A DNA stretch of 50,747 nt from Candidatus Muproteobacteria bacterium (GCA_003251795.1 QKEI01000154.1:1-50747), one strand, 5' to 3'; counted from the first letter of the stretch, positions 12,927-21,218 are shown. Program-made: numbers and translations. The notes: a model not told the origin generated them from the sequence alone.

Positions 12927-13304
12927 TTAGGCAACTTTCTTCGTGGTTGCCTGCTTCACGCTGGCGCTAACATCCTCGACGCCCTTCTCCACCAAGGCGT
13001 TGAGTTCATCACGGGCGCCGCTCACGACCGCGACTGCTTCGCGCGTGGCGACCAGCACCTTCTCGGCACCCTCGCGCGCCAGCTCGGCCTGCGCCGAGAT
13101 ATATTCCTTCACGCCCTTGGGCTCACGCAGCAACTCTAGCTGCTTAACACCACCCTGGACGGCCTCGGTGACTAATCCCAGCTGCTGTGCGACCAGCTTG
13201 TCTAGGGCACGTGTGTTGATCGCTGCCACCTGCTTTGCCGTGGCGATTGCCTGAGCATTGAACTTGTTCATCAGCTCCACCACATTTTGGATTTCCGCTT
13301 GCAT
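12927..13304 (-). CDS. phaP: Phasin (PHA granule-associated protein), first copy
   Basis: Small amphipathic protein that coats PHA granules. The 125-residue product is almost wholly helical with the phasin pattern: an N-terminal helix MQAEIQNVVELMNKFNAQAI, a central KLVAQQLGLVTEAVQGGVKQ LELLREPKG-type segment, and KEYISAQAELAREGAEKVLV, ending in an alanine/lysine tail. AGGAGGT stands 7 bp before the ATG. A perfect palindrome, probably a PhaR operator, lies 36 bp upstream, and a rho-independent terminator follows, so this is likely a single-gene, strongly regulated unit. Confidence 0.88.
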   Translation of the reverse strand: MQAEIQNVVELMNKFNAQAIATAKQVAAINTRALDKLVAQQLGLVTEAVQGGVKQLELLREPKGVKEYISAQAELAREGAEKVLVATREAVAVVSGARDELNALVEKGVEDVSASVKQATTKKVA

Positions 13305-13325
13305 GACTGTAACCTCCTGGCTAAA

Positions 13326-13358
13326 TTGTGCGGTGCATCATTGTTGCAGTGCAACAAT
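13326..13358. promoter_or_regulatory. Probable PhaR operator upstream of phasin 1
   Basis: ATTGTTGCAGTGCAACAAT at 13340-13358 is a perfect 8-bp inverted repeat around a 3-bp centre. A weaker related copy, TTGTGCGGTGCATCA, sits next to it at 13326-13340. TGC/GCA palindromes of this type are known targets of PhaR repressors at phasin promoters, and PhaR is encoded 2.5 kb away. Confidence 0.7.
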
Positions 13359-13402
13359 AGCCTAAGCAATAAAGCCTGTCAAGGCCTTTTTCAAGTCCCT
13401 TA

Positions 13403-14146
13403 TCAGCACATGTAAAGACCACCGTTTACGGGCAGGTTGGCGCCGGTGATGTAGGCGGTCTCATCCGCGCTCAAAAAAGCCACGACGTGCGCTACTTCAC
13501 AAGCCTGGGCCATACGTTTCATCGGGATCTGGGAAACAATGACATGGCGGATTTCCTCGGGTATGGCTTGGGTCATGTCGGTGGCCACATAGCCGGGGGA
13601 CACAGTGTTGACCGTGATTCCTTTGTCGGCTACCTCCTGGGCCAACGCCATGGTAAACCCATGCACCCCCGCCTTGGCCGCGGAATAGTTGGTCTGTCCG
13701 AACTGCCCCTTCTGCCCGTTGACCGAGGATATGCTGACGATGCGGCCGAAACCTCGCTCAATCATGCCATCGAGGACCTGGCGAGTAACGTTGAATACAC
13801 TGTCCAGATTGGTAGAAAGCACGGCCTGCCAGTGCTGGCGCTCCATATTGCGCAACGTCTTGTCGCGCGTGATCCCGGCACAGTTGACGAGGATATCAAT
13901 CGATCCGAGACGCTCATGCACCTGCCGCACCATTTCTGAGCTGGAATCAAAGCAGGAAACGTCGCCGGGAACGATAGCGATGTCAAAGCCTTCCTGCCTG
14001 CGCTGGCCTTGCCAAGCCAGGGCGGCTTTTTCCTCTGACGGCAAATAGCCCGCTACAACGCGCCTTCCCTGGCTAGCGAGGCGTTTGCACACCTCCGTGC
14101 CGATTCCCCCGATTCCCCCCGTAACGAGCGCAACTTTGTCACCCAT
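13403..14146 (-). CDS. phaB: Acetoacetyl-CoA reductase, second copy (PhaB-like SDR)
   Basis: NADPH-dependent short-chain reductase converting acetoacetyl-CoA to (R)-3-hydroxybutyryl-CoA, the PHA synthase substrate. The 247-residue product matches PhaB length. It has the cofactor glycine motif TGGIGGIG, the catalytic Ser region SISSVNGQKGQFGQTNYSAA K (Ser-Tyr-Lys arrangement), and PhaB-typical SPGYVATDMTQAIPEE. The structural NNAG motif reads NCAG here, unlike the copy at 16290. The start is placed at the ATG 14146; a TTG at 14161 is possible. It lies 22 bp after phasin 2 on the same strand, so the two are probably co-transcribed. It could have a different acyl-chain preference from the first copy, but the sequence does not say. 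Confidence 0.88.
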   Translation of the reverse strand: MGDKVALVTGGIGGIGTEVCKRLASQGRRVVAGYLPSEEKAALAWQGQRRQEGFDIAIVPGDVSCFDSSSEMVRQVHERLGSIDILVNCAGITRDKTLRNMERQHWQAVLSTNLDSVFNVTRQVLDGMIERGFGRIVSISSVNGQKGQFGQTNYSAAKAGVHGFTMALAQEVADKGITVNTVSPGYVATDMTQAIPEEIRHVIVSQIPMKRMAQACEVAHVVAFLSADETAYITGANLPVNGGLYMC

Positions 14147-14168
14147 TTCGGCTACCCCCAAATACTAG

Positions 14169-14591
14169 TTACTCACTGCTGATGCTGAGGTCTGTCTGCG
14201 GTTTTGGTTTATCGGCCCCCAGAACTGCGACATCCGGCGCCCGCGAGCTTGGAGGTGCTGTCCTCGTCTCCTTGACCTCGGGCCTAAACACACCGCCCAG
14301 GTCGTTCTGGACATCCGCCATTATGGCCAAGGTCTGGCGCACATATTCCGACACGCGTTCGGCGTATTCCTGCGCCAATTGCGTCTGACCGGCGTAGATG
14401 TCATACGGGTTTTGGCTCTCGCCCAGCAACCGTAACTGCTTGATGCCGGCATCCACCCACAAGGCCACGCCCGCCAATTGCTGCTCGGTCAGCCTATCCC
14501 AAAGGCGGATATTCCACCCACCCAACTGCTTGGCGGTTTTGAGGCCAAACTCACCGACTTTCCCTATATCTTCAAAGGCTTGGTTCTGCAT
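14169..14591 (-). CDS. phaP: Phasin, second copy
   Basis: PHA granule surface protein of 140 residues, again mostly amphipathic helix: MQNQAFEDIGKVGEFGLKTA, then WDRLTEQQLAGVALWVDAGI and QTQLAQEYAERVSEYVRQTL. A low-complexity Pro/Lys tail (SSRAPDVAVLGADKPKPQTD) replaces the Ala/Lys tail of the first copy. The start at 14591 is preferred over upstream codons because AAGGAGA stands correctly spaced and the protein then begins at a phasin-like helix. It is followed after 22 bp by a phaB copy, and the 95-bp gap upstream is filled with PhaR-like palindromes, so it probably has its own repressible promoter. Confidence 0.83.
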   Translation of the reverse strand: MQNQAFEDIGKVGEFGLKTAKQLGGWNIRLWDRLTEQQLAGVALWVDAGIKQLRLLGESQNPYDIYAGQTQLAQEYAERVSEYVRQTLAIMADVQNDLGGVFRPEVKETRTAPPSSRAPDVAVLGADKPKPQTDLSISSE

Positions 14592-14602
14592 CGTGCTTCT
14601 CC

Positions 14603-14649
14603 TTGTGCCGCGCAACACAGATTGTGCAATGCAATATTGCTGCGCAGCA
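14603..14649. promoter_or_regulatory. Cluster of three PhaR-like palindromes upstream of phasin 2
   Basis: Three TGC/GCA repeats follow each other: TTGTGCCGCGCAACAC (14603-14618), TTGTGCAATGCAATA (14622-14636) and TGCTGCGCAGCA (14637-14648, a perfect palindrome). They occupy most of the gap between the hydrolase stop and the phasin start. Their likeness to the element at 13340 suggests co-operative binding of the same repressor. Confidence 0.6.
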
Positions 14650-14686
14650 TAGTCCAGGAAATGCAAGCTGTCAATTAACGCAGACG

Positions 14687-15562
14687 CTAGTACCAGCGCC
14701 GCCACCACGGCTTGCGCACCCGCTCGAGGAAGCGAAATAGCGCGGAAACGAACCGGCGGGGCTGCTCTAGTTGCACGGCATGACCTACGTCTGCCCAGAT
14801 AATGATGCGTCCGCGAGGCAGTCGGCGCGCAAAAGCGGTCAAATCATCGGCCGCGACCAGCACGTCTTGCTGACCCCCGACGACTAACACCGGCAATCGC
14901 AGGGATCGCAACCTCGTTTGCACGTCCCAAGCATCCAACGCTTGCAGATGGCCGACCACCGCTTGCGGCGCCATGCGCGCGGCATCACTGACAAGCTCGA
15001 TGAAGGCATTGTCATAGTCGAGGGTGGGTGCAAGTCGCATCAATGCCTGGCGCAACATCGGTCGGTTGGCGCCCAGGTGACGCAGCATGCGATAGGTGGC
15101 GCCCAGGGTTACAACCGATGCGTCGCGGTCGACATCGAACAGCCGTGACACCGAGTGTGAGAACCAGTCGGCGTTGCGAACTACTGAGCGTCCTTCTGCC
15201 GGCGGCGGCGCTACCAGTGTCAGCGACCGCACCTGTCCAGGCAGTTCCAAGGCAAACTGCAAGGCAATGGCCGCTCCCAGTGAATGCCCGACGATGTGCT
15301 CGGGAACAAAATCGAGAGCCTTGGCGAAGGCCTGGACGTCAGCTGCCAGTGTCTCGATGTTGTGGCCGTAACCCGGACGTTCGCTATCACCACAGCCACG
15401 CAGGTCGGGAACATAAGCGCGATAACCAGCAGGAACTTGTTGCAACACCGGCTGCCACCAACGCCAGGAGCCGAAGTTGCCGTGCAGCAACAGTAGTGGG
15501 ACGTTACCAGTGCCGGTTACCCGGTAATGTATCCGCAGGTTTGGGGTCTGAATGAAAGGCAT
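14687..15562 (-). CDS. Alpha/beta hydrolase of the PHA locus
   Basis: Serine hydrolase of 291 residues with the classic layout: oxyanion region LLLHGNFGSWRWWQPVLQQ, nucleophile elbow VGHSLGAA (Ser at about residue 93), acid in VVGGQQDVLVAAD and His in ADVGHAVQLEQPRRF. No signal peptide or lipoprotein box, so it is cytoplasmic. Its place inside the PHA cluster, with PhaR-like sites upstream, suggests a granule-associated esterase or oligomer hydrolase, but the sequence is that of a generic esterase/haloperoxidase-like hydrolase and is not a typical PHA depolymerase. A 95-bp gap separates it from phasin 2. The ATG lacks a strong ribosome-binding site, and an in-frame stop 18 bp upstream excludes a longer start. 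Confidence 0.82.
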   Translation of the reverse strand: MPFIQTPNLRIHYRVTGTGNVPLLLLHGNFGSWRWWQPVLQQVPAGYRAYVPDLRGCGDSERPGYGHNIETLAADVQAFAKALDFVPEHIVGHSLGAAIALQFALELPGQVRSLTLVAPPPAEGRSVVRNADWFSHSVSRLFDVDRDASVVTLGATYRMLRHLGANRPMLRQALMRLAPTLDYDNAFIELVSDAARMAPQAVVGHLQALDAWDVQTRLRSLRLPVLVVGGQQDVLVAADDLTAFARRLPRGRIIIWADVGHAVQLEQPRRFVSALFRFLERVRKPWWRRWY

Positions 15563-15604
15563 TCCGGATTCCGGTTGTCATTCATGCTCCCCCATTGTTG
15601 TTCG

Positions 15605-15658
15605 TTATTGCACTGCAAAATAGATCAGCCAAGACGGTTTGTCAAAATGCTGCAATGT
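15605..15658. promoter_or_regulatory. PhaR-like sites upstream of the alpha/beta hydrolase
   Basis: TTATTGCACTGCAAAAT (15605-15621) holds the perfect core TTGCACTGCAA, the same form as TTGCAGTGCAA at the phasin 1 operator. ATGCTGCAATGT at 15647-15658 is a looser copy. Both lie in the 217-bp gap between the phaR stop and the hydrolase start, where a promoter for the hydrolase would be. Confidence 0.55.
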
Positions 15659-15779
15659 CGGCTGCGAAAGTGCAGAGAGCTCTGCAACGGGTTCGGCGTC
15701 CGCCAGCGGCGCGCACAGCAGTGATATTCAAACAGGTAGTGCGGGGAACAAAACGAAAATGATTAATGCCGGAAGCGGA

Positions 15780-16280
15780 CTAAGACTTGTCGGCTTCCTT
15801 GTCTGCGGCGTTCTCTTTCGGCTTCGAAGAGCTCAATCCAGCAGACTTAAGAAAACTCTCCTGAATCTCTTTCCAGATCTCGAGATTGCGCTGGGTAAGT
15901 TGCGTCATGGCGTTCAGCGGGTTGCCGCCACCGAACACATTGCGCACCTGGTCCTGCATCAGCTTCTGTTGCTCCATGAACAAGACTAGACTCTTCTCGA
16001 GATAGCTGGTGAAGGCACCCTGCACAGTATCGCCATAGAAACGGATCATCTTCGACAGCACTTCTGTGGTGAACAACGGCTCGCCACCCGATTCTTGTTC
16101 GATGATGATCTGTAAGAGGATGCTGCGTGTCAGATCCTCGTCGCTGTTGGCCGCAACCACACGGAAGTCAACGCCCTTGAGCACGAGCTCACGCACATCG
16201 GATAAGGTGATGTAGCGGCTAAGCTCTGTGTCATAGAGCCGTCGATTCGGATATTTCTTGATGGTCCTCACTTCTGCCAC
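15780..16280 (-). CDS. phaR: PHA synthesis repressor PhaR
   Basis: DNA-binding repressor that also binds PHA granules, releasing phasin genes when polymer forms. The 166-residue product has the conserved N-terminal DNA-binding domain (VRTIKKYPNRRLYDTELSRY ITLSDVRELV), then an accumulation-regulator domain (LLQIIIEQESGGEPLFTTEV LSKMIRFYGD) and a charged Lys/Glu-rich tail (SKPKENAADKEADKS). The start is a GTG at 16280; AGGAAG overlaps the phaB stop just upstream, and the spacing to phaB is 9 bp. It therefore seems to be the last gene of a phaA-phaB-phaR operon and would be induced along with it. Known PhaR proteins also repress their own genes. Confidence 0.93.
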   Translation of the reverse strand: MAEVRTIKKYPNRRLYDTELSRYITLSDVRELVLKGVDFRVVAANSDEDLTRSILLQIIIEQESGGEPLFTTEVLSKMIRFYGDTVQGAFTSYLEKSLVLFMEQQKLMQDQVRNVFGGGNPLNAMTQLTQRNLEIWKEIQESFLKSAGLSSSKPKENAADKEADKS

Positions 16281-16289
16281 AACCGCTTC

Positions 16290-17039
16290 CTAGTACATGT
16301 GCTGGCCACCGTTCATGGAAAGCTCGGCGCCGGTAATGAAACCTGCCTCGTCGGATGCCAAGAACTCCACGCAGTAGGCCACTTCCTCTGGTGTACCGAG
16401 GCGTCCTACTGGAATCTGCGCGACAATCTTGTTGAGGATCTCTGTGGGAACCGCTTTGACCATTTCCGTGCCGATATAACCGGGGGACAAGGTGTTGACT
16501 GTCACGCCCTTGCGCGCGACCTCCTGTGCCACAGCCATAGTAAACCCGTGCATACCCGCCTTGGCCGCCGAGTAATTGGCTTGACCGAATTGTCCCTTCT
16601 GGCCATTGACGGAGGAGATATTGATCACGCGACCCCAGCCACGATTGGTCATGCCTTCGATCACCGGATGGGTGACGTTGAATATGCTATCGAGATTGCT
16701 TGTGATGACCGTGTCCCATTGCTCGTGCGTCATCTTGCGGAAGCTCGAGTCGCGCGTGACGCCGGCGTTGTTGACGAGTATATCGATGGGTCCGATCTCT
16801 TTCTCGATCTGCGCCACCATTGCCTCGCATTCCTTATAATCACCGACGTCGGCTTTGAACATCGGGATCTCGTAACCCTGTCCCTTCATTGTTTCGCGCC
16901 ATTTGGCCGCCTTTTCTTCATTGCGGTAGTTAGTGACGACGCGGCAACCGGCATCGACCAAGCGCTTGCAGATTGCGGTACCGATACCGCCGGCGCCGCC
17001 GGTTACCAGCGCCACCTTTCCTTCAAGCTTCTTAGCCAT
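16290..17039 (-). CDS. phaB: Acetoacetyl-CoA reductase, first copy
   Basis: NADPH-dependent reductase making (R)-3-hydroxybutyryl-CoA. The 249-residue product contains TGGAGGIG, ILVNNAGVTRDSSF, the catalytic segment ISSVNGQKGQFGQANYSAAK and SPGYIGTEMVKAVP, all typical of PhaB. The ATG at 17039 lies 4 bp after the phaA stop; a GTG immediately before it (17042) would give one more residue. The close packing phaA-phaB-phaR marks a single operon. Compared with the copy at 13403 it keeps the intact NNAG motif, so this one is likely the main reductase. Confidence 0.95.
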   Translation of the reverse strand: MAKKLEGKVALVTGGAGGIGTAICKRLVDAGCRVVTNYRNEEKAAKWRETMKGQGYEIPMFKADVGDYKECEAMVAQIEKEIGPIDILVNNAGVTRDSSFRKMTHEQWDTVITSNLDSIFNVTHPVIEGMTNRGWGRVINISSVNGQKGQFGQANYSAAKAGMHGFTMAVAQEVARKGVTVNTLSPGYIGTEMVKAVPTEILNKIVAQIPVGRLGTPEEVAYCVEFLASDEAGFITGAELSMNGGQHMY

Positions 17040-17043
17040 CACT

Positions 17044-18225
17044 CTATCTCTCGACCGCTAGTGCCACCCCTTGGCCACCACCGATACAAAGCGTGGCCAG
17101 GCCCTTATGGGAATTACGACGCTTCATCTCATATAACAGCGTCACCAAAATCCGAGCGCCTGACGCACCGATCGGATGGCCCAATGCGATAGCGCCGCCA
17201 TTGACGTTGACCTTGTTCACGTCCCAGCCAAGACCCCGATTAACCGAGATCGCCTGTGCGGCGAACGCCTCGTTGGCCTCGATCAGATCCAGATCATCGG
17301 CCTTCCAGCCGGCCTTTTCAAGGCATCGTGTGCTCGCCGGGATCGGTCCGGTCCCCATGATAGCGGGGTCCACACCGGCGCTGGAGTAGGCGACCACGCG
17401 AGCTAGCGCCTGCAGACCAAGCTCTTTCGCCTTGCGATCCGTGGTAAGGATAACGCCGGCTGCCCCATCATTGATACCAGAGGCATTTCCCGCAGTCACG
17501 GTGCCGTCTTTGAGGAAGGCCGGACGCAGCTTGGCGAGCCCCTCTGCCGTCGTGCCGTGCCGTGGAAACTCGTCCGTATCGAACACCTTGGGCTCACCTT
17601 TGCGCTGAGGGATTGTCACGGGAATGATCTCGTCCTTGAAACGGCCTGCCTTCTGGGCGGCCTCGGCCTTCTGCTGTGAAAGCGCAGAAAAGTTGTCTTG
17701 CTCTTCCCGTTTGATTCCGTACTCGCGCACGATGTTTTCTGCGGTATTGCCCATGTGGTATTGATTGAACGCGTCCCATAGGCCATCGACGATCATTGAA
17801 TCTTTCATCGCCCAGTCGCCCATCTTGGTGCCGATGCGCGATTTCGGCAATACATGCGGTGCTAGGCTCATGTTCTCTTGACCACCGGCGATGATCACCT
17901 CAGCATCGCCACAGCGTAACGCCTGGGTGGCCAGATGCACCGACTTCAAGCCACTGCCACAAACCTTGTTGATGGTCATACAGGGCACGGAATAGGGTAG
18001 ACCTGCTTCGATGGCCGCCTGACGCGCCGGGTTCTGGCCGACACCCGCGGTAAGTATCTGGCCCATAATGACTTCATCGATCTGCTCCGGCTTAAGCCCG
18101 CTGCGTTCCAGCAACGCGGCGATCACCTTCGCGCCGAGCGTGCTCGCTGCCAGCTCCGCAAGCGCACCACTGAAAGAGCCGATGGCCGTGCGGCCCGCGG
18201 CAACAATGACCACCTCTGTACTCAT
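17044..18225 (-). CDS. phaA: Acetyl-CoA acetyltransferase
   Basis: Biosynthetic thiolase condensing two acetyl-CoA to acetoacetyl-CoA, first step of PHB formation. The 393-residue product has Cys89 in [32 protein letters not shown] and [14 protein letters not shown], the classical thiolase set, at the usual PhaA length. GGGAGG precedes the ATG. It heads the phaA-phaB-phaR operon and is divergent from phaE-phaC across a 217-bp region with PhaR-like sites, so synthesis of substrate and polymerase can be controlled together. Confidence 0.95.
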   Translation of the reverse strand: MSTEVVIVAAGRTAIGSFSGALAELAASTLGAKVIAALLERSGLKPEQIDEVIMGQILTAGVGQNPARQAAIEAGLPYSVPCMTINKVCGSGLKSVHLATQALRCGDAEVIIAGGQENMSLAPHVLPKSRIGTKMGDWAMKDSMIVDGLWDAFNQYHMGNTAENIVREYGIKREEQDNFSALSQQKAEAAQKAGRFKDEIIPVTIPQRKGEPKVFDTDEFPRHGTTAEGLAKLRPAFLKDGTVTAGNASGINDGAAGVILTTDRKAKELGLQALARVVAYSSAGVDPAIMGTGPIPASTRCLEKAGWKADDLDLIEANEAFAAQAISVNRGLGWDVNKVNVNGGAIALGHPIGASGARILVTLLYEMKRRNSHKGLATLCIGGGQGVALAVER

Positions 18226-18299
18226 TCCGCCCTCCCGAATCGAGTCTTCCTAATCTTTAAGGATCGGCACCTTGATTGCTACACTACCGCCAAAATAAA

Positions 18300-18373
18300 T
18301 GCCGCAGCGCAACACAGCCTAACAAAGTTAGCACTAATGTTCTACCGATGGCTGCTGATGTTGCGGTGCACAA
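18300..18373. promoter_or_regulatory. Divergent phaA / phaE promoter region with PhaR-like sites
   Basis: Two TGC/GCA elements resemble the phasin operators: TGCCGCAGCGCAACA (18300-18314) and TGTTGCGGTGCACAA (18359-18373). They lie between the divergent phaA and phaE starts and are less symmetrical than the phasin sites, so binding may be weaker. No certain -10/-35 pair could be fixed on either strand. Confidence 0.5.
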
Positions 18374-18442
18374 AACACTATGCTAGCATGAATGCGTGAG
18401 CGCCTCAGAACACCGACCGCACGAGACTTGGAGGCTTTGGGT

Positions 18443-19555
18443 ATGAGCGACGACAAGCTTGGCAACGGCAATATCGACTGGAGCGAGTTTCAACGCAAGT
18501 ATTGGGATGCGTGGAATGCCATTGGTCGCCAGTCGCTCAGCGCAATGTCGCCGCAGAAAGGGTCCGGTAACCCCTGGGCCGAGGCCTTGGACCACTGGTG
18601 GAAAGCCATGTCCGGCTCCACGCCACCCGAGGTCAACGATTTCTACGGCAAGCTCGTCGAACAAGGCAAGGCTTTTTTCCGTCTCGCCGAGGGCATGACC
18701 AAGACCTTTGAGTCCGCGGCTTCCGGTGGCCACAAGCTCATGGACCTGCAGCACGAAACGGAAAAGGCGCTGGCCGGGATGAAGCAGGCGTTTTCGGGCT
18801 CGAGCACTGAGGCGCACGATCTCATGCGCCAGGTCATGGCCTTTTGGGAGTTGCCCTTGGACACCTGGCAACGCACTCTGTCCTCGCTGTCGGTAATGCC
18901 CGGTGATCACCTGCAAAATCTCAAGCTGGAAGGCCTGGAGCGCGTAGCCGAGACCATCGACGAGCGCATCGACCGCTTTCTGTCCGTTCCTGCTGTCGGC
19001 TACACGCGCGAGTGGCAGGAACAGCTGCAGGAACACGGACGTCTGTGGCTCGACTATCAGCGTGCCTTTCAACGTTACGCCGCCGGCTTCAACCAACTCG
19101 GGCTGAAGTCGGTCGAACGCTTCGAGCAGAAGCTCAAGGCGTTGGCCAGCGATGGCAAGAGCGTGAACGCGGCACGGGAACTTTACGATTTCTGGGTCGA
19201 TTGCTGCGAAGAGGTTTACGGCGAGTACGTTGCGACCGATGAGTATGCTGAGCTGCATGCACAACTCGTCAACACGCTCATGCAGCTCAAACGTCACGCC
19301 GGCGCTCTCACTGATGAGTTCCTCGGCGCCATGAACATGCCTACCCGCCGAGAGGTCAATACGCTTCACCGTCGACTGCACGAGACACGACGTGAAGGCA
19401 AGGTACTGGCGGCGGAGATTGCGGCGCTTAAGGAAAAGATAGGGGAAACGCGACAGTTGCAACGGCCGGCTGGCGAAGCTGCCGCAACCGTGACAGCCGA
19501 TAAGCCACAGCCTACCCGGCCGAAGCGGCCGAAAGCGGCCCACAGCGGTAGTTAG
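18443..19555 (+). CDS. phaE: Class III PHA synthase subunit PhaE
   Basis: Non-catalytic partner of PhaC in the class III polymerase. The 370-residue product is hydrophilic, rich in Trp and helix-forming residues, and matches PhaE in size and feel (start MSDDKLGNGNIDWSEFQRKY; middle NQLGLKSVERFEQKLKALAS; MNMPTRREVNTLHRRLHETR, a conserved C-terminal part before a coiled-coil stretch). The last 35 residues are a Pro/Lys/Ala-rich tail. I prefer the ATG at 18443, with GGAGG 8 bp upstream, to the ATG at 18392, which would place the PhaR-like site about 20 bp from the start. It is followed by phaC after 36 bp. Confidence 0.92.
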   Translation: MSDDKLGNGNIDWSEFQRKYWDAWNAIGRQSLSAMSPQKGSGNPWAEALDHWWKAMSGSTPPEVNDFYGKLVEQGKAFFRLAEGMTKTFESAASGGHKLMDLQHETEKALAGMKQAFSGSSTEAHDLMRQVMAFWELPLDTWQRTLSSLSVMPGDHLQNLKLEGLERVAETIDERIDRFLSVPAVGYTREWQEQLQEHGRLWLDYQRAFQRYAAGFNQLGLKSVERFEQKLKALASDGKSVNAARELYDFWVDCCEEVYGEYVATDEYAELHAQLVNTLMQLKRHAGALTDEFLGAMNMPTRREVNTLHRRLHETRREGKVLAAEIAALKEKIGETRQLQRPAGEAAATVTADKPQPTRPKRPKAAHSGS

Positions 19556-19591
19556 ACGTCAGACCACGACGCAGCCAAAGGAGGTTAAGCC

Positions 19592-20656
19592 GTGCAACCC
19601 ATTCACATTCGGCCGGACCAAGCGACGGAGGAAATGCTTGAGTTCAATCGCAAACTTGGCGCAGGCCTACAAAATCTGCTCAAGATCGGCCCGATTGACG
19701 CGGGCGTCACGCCCAAAGAAGCGGTCTATCGCGAAGACAAACTGGTGCTCTATCACTTCAAAGGCGACACCACGCCGCGCAATCCGATCCCCGTAATGAT
19801 TGTTTACGCGCTGGTCAACCGGCCGTACATGACCGACCTACAAGAAGATCGCTCAACCGTTCGCGGATTGCTTGAGGCCGGGCTGGATGTGTATCTAATC
19901 GACTGGGGTTATCCCGATCGCGCTGATCGCTACTTGACGCTTGACGATTACATCAACGGTTACATGGACCGCTGCGTCGATGTCATCCGTAAGCGCCACA
20001 AGTTGGACAAGATCAACATTCTCGGCATTTGTCAGGGCGGCACCTTCAGCCTTTGCTACAGCGCGCTGCATCCCGATAAGGTACGTAATCTCATCACCAT
20101 GGTGACACCGGTCGACTTCCAGACCGATGACAATCTGTTGAGCCACTGGGTGCAAAAGATGGATGTCGATTTGCTGGTCGACACCATGGGCAATATGCCG
20201 GGTGAGATTCTCAACTGGACCTTTCTTTCGTTAAAGCCCTTTCGGCTCATGGGCCAGAAGTACATGGACATGGTCGATCAGTTGCACGATGAACACAAGG
20301 CGAAGAACTTCTTACGCATGGAGAAATGGATCTTCGACAGCCCAGACCAGGCCGGCGAGGCGTTTCGCCAGTTCTGCAAGTATTTCTATCAGCGTAATGG
20401 CCTAATAAAAGGCAAGGTGCAGATCGGGGAACATCGGGTCGATTTAAAGAATATCACCATGCCGGTGCTCAATATCTATGCCACGGAAGACCACCTGGTT
20501 CCACCGGCGGCGTCTATTGCGCTCAAGGACCATGTTGGTACGAAGGACTACACCGAGCTCGCCTTCCCCGGTGGCCACATCGGCATCTACGTCAGCAGCC
20601 GCGCCCATAAGGAGGTGCCGCCCTCCATCGGCAAGTGGCTGGATGAACGCAGTTAA
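19592..20656 (+). CDS. phaC: Class III PHA synthase catalytic subunit PhaC
   Basis: Polymerises (R)-3-hydroxyacyl-CoA on the granule surface. At 354 residues it is the short class III form that needs PhaE. The lipase-like box is GICQGG with catalytic Cys147; the acid is Asp300 in YATEDHLVPP and the base His329 in FPGGHIGIYV. These stand two residues before the triad of Allochromatium vinosum PhaC (Cys149, Asp302, His331, from memory), so alignment is nearly gap-free. The start is a GTG with an excellent AAAGGAGG site. A strong terminator follows, ending the phaE-phaC unit. Confidence 0.97.
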   Translation: MQPIHIRPDQATEEMLEFNRKLGAGLQNLLKIGPIDAGVTPKEAVYREDKLVLYHFKGDTTPRNPIPVMIVYALVNRPYMTDLQEDRSTVRGLLEAGLDVYLIDWGYPDRADRYLTLDDYINGYMDRCVDVIRKRHKLDKINILGICQGGTFSLCYSALHPDKVRNLITMVTPVDFQTDDNLLSHWVQKMDVDLLVDTMGNMPGEILNWTFLSLKPFRLMGQKYMDMVDQLHDEHKAKNFLRMEKWIFDSPDQAGEAFRQFCKYFYQRNGLIKGKVQIGEHRVDLKNITMPVLNIYATEDHLVPPAASIALKDHVGTKDYTELAFPGGHIGIYVSSRAHKEVPPSIGKWLDERS

Positions 20657-20678
20657 ACCTGATATTCCCTGAAACGCG

Positions 20679-20708
20679 AAGGGCTCCCACGCGGGAGCCC
20701 TTTCGTTT
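20679..20708 (+). terminator. Rho-independent terminator after phaC
   Basis: A perfect 10-bp stem (AAGGGCTCCC, loop ACGC, GGGAGCCCTT) is followed by TCGTTT, 22 bp past the phaC stop. Confidence 0.9.
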
Positions 20709-20732
20709 ATGCACTGTCGTTTCCAGGGAGCG

Positions 20733-21218
20733 TTAACGCGGCCGCGGCGTCTTGCCCGAGGACACGTCACCACCCCAACACACGATCTTGAGATCCAACA
20801 AGAAGATCGAGTAGATCACTGGAACCAGCAGCAAGGTAGCGAACGTCGCAAAGATCAGGCCGCCGATCTGATTGTTGAGATCAGACAAGCGCGCGCGTTC
20901 GGCCAGGCGCAGGTGCGCCACAACCGGGATCTGTTTGTCGCCTTCGAGCAAGGTCGCCAGGGGTATGCCGTTGATCGCGGCGGTCGACGAGTTCGCCACG
21001 TCGTGGTTTGAGATACCGGCGAGGTTGGCGCGGTCCGGGTCGATGTTGAGCCGGGTGGTGAAGCTTTCCTCGCCCCAGTCGTTACGCACACGGGTCGCCA
21101 ACGGAACTGAGGTGAGGATTGATCGTACCTCGCGCGCGAGGCGCCGCAGTGTATGTATGTCTTGCGCTTCCTGCGCCGTCTCCACTGTGGCTCGTCCGTA
21201 GAGGTGAACGGCGACCCG
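20733..21218 (-). pseudogene. Remnant of an RND efflux transporter with internal deletion
   Basis: The translated frame joins two distant pieces of an RND pump (AcrB/CzcA superfamily). First comes a porter-domain segment (ETAQEAQDIHTLRRLAREVR, RNDWGEESFTTRLNIDPDRA, NGIPLATLLEGDKQIPVVAH, ERARLSDLNN), then directly the last transmembrane helix and tail of such pumps (IGGLIFATFATLLLVPVIYS IFLLDLKIV). The several hundred residues normally between them, and everything before, are missing. Homology-like sequence runs upstream to a TAG at 21219-21221, so no functional start exists. With the phaC terminator it fills the 605-bp space between phaC and the LysR gene; I see no other gene there. The frame across the junction is intact, which points to a clean in-frame deletion in an already dead or dying gene. 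Confidence 0.8.

Noticed and set aside
18383..19543. 386-codon open frame on the minus strand
   Set aside because: Antisense to phaE over its whole length, with random-looking product; PhaE is well supported by PhaC downstream.
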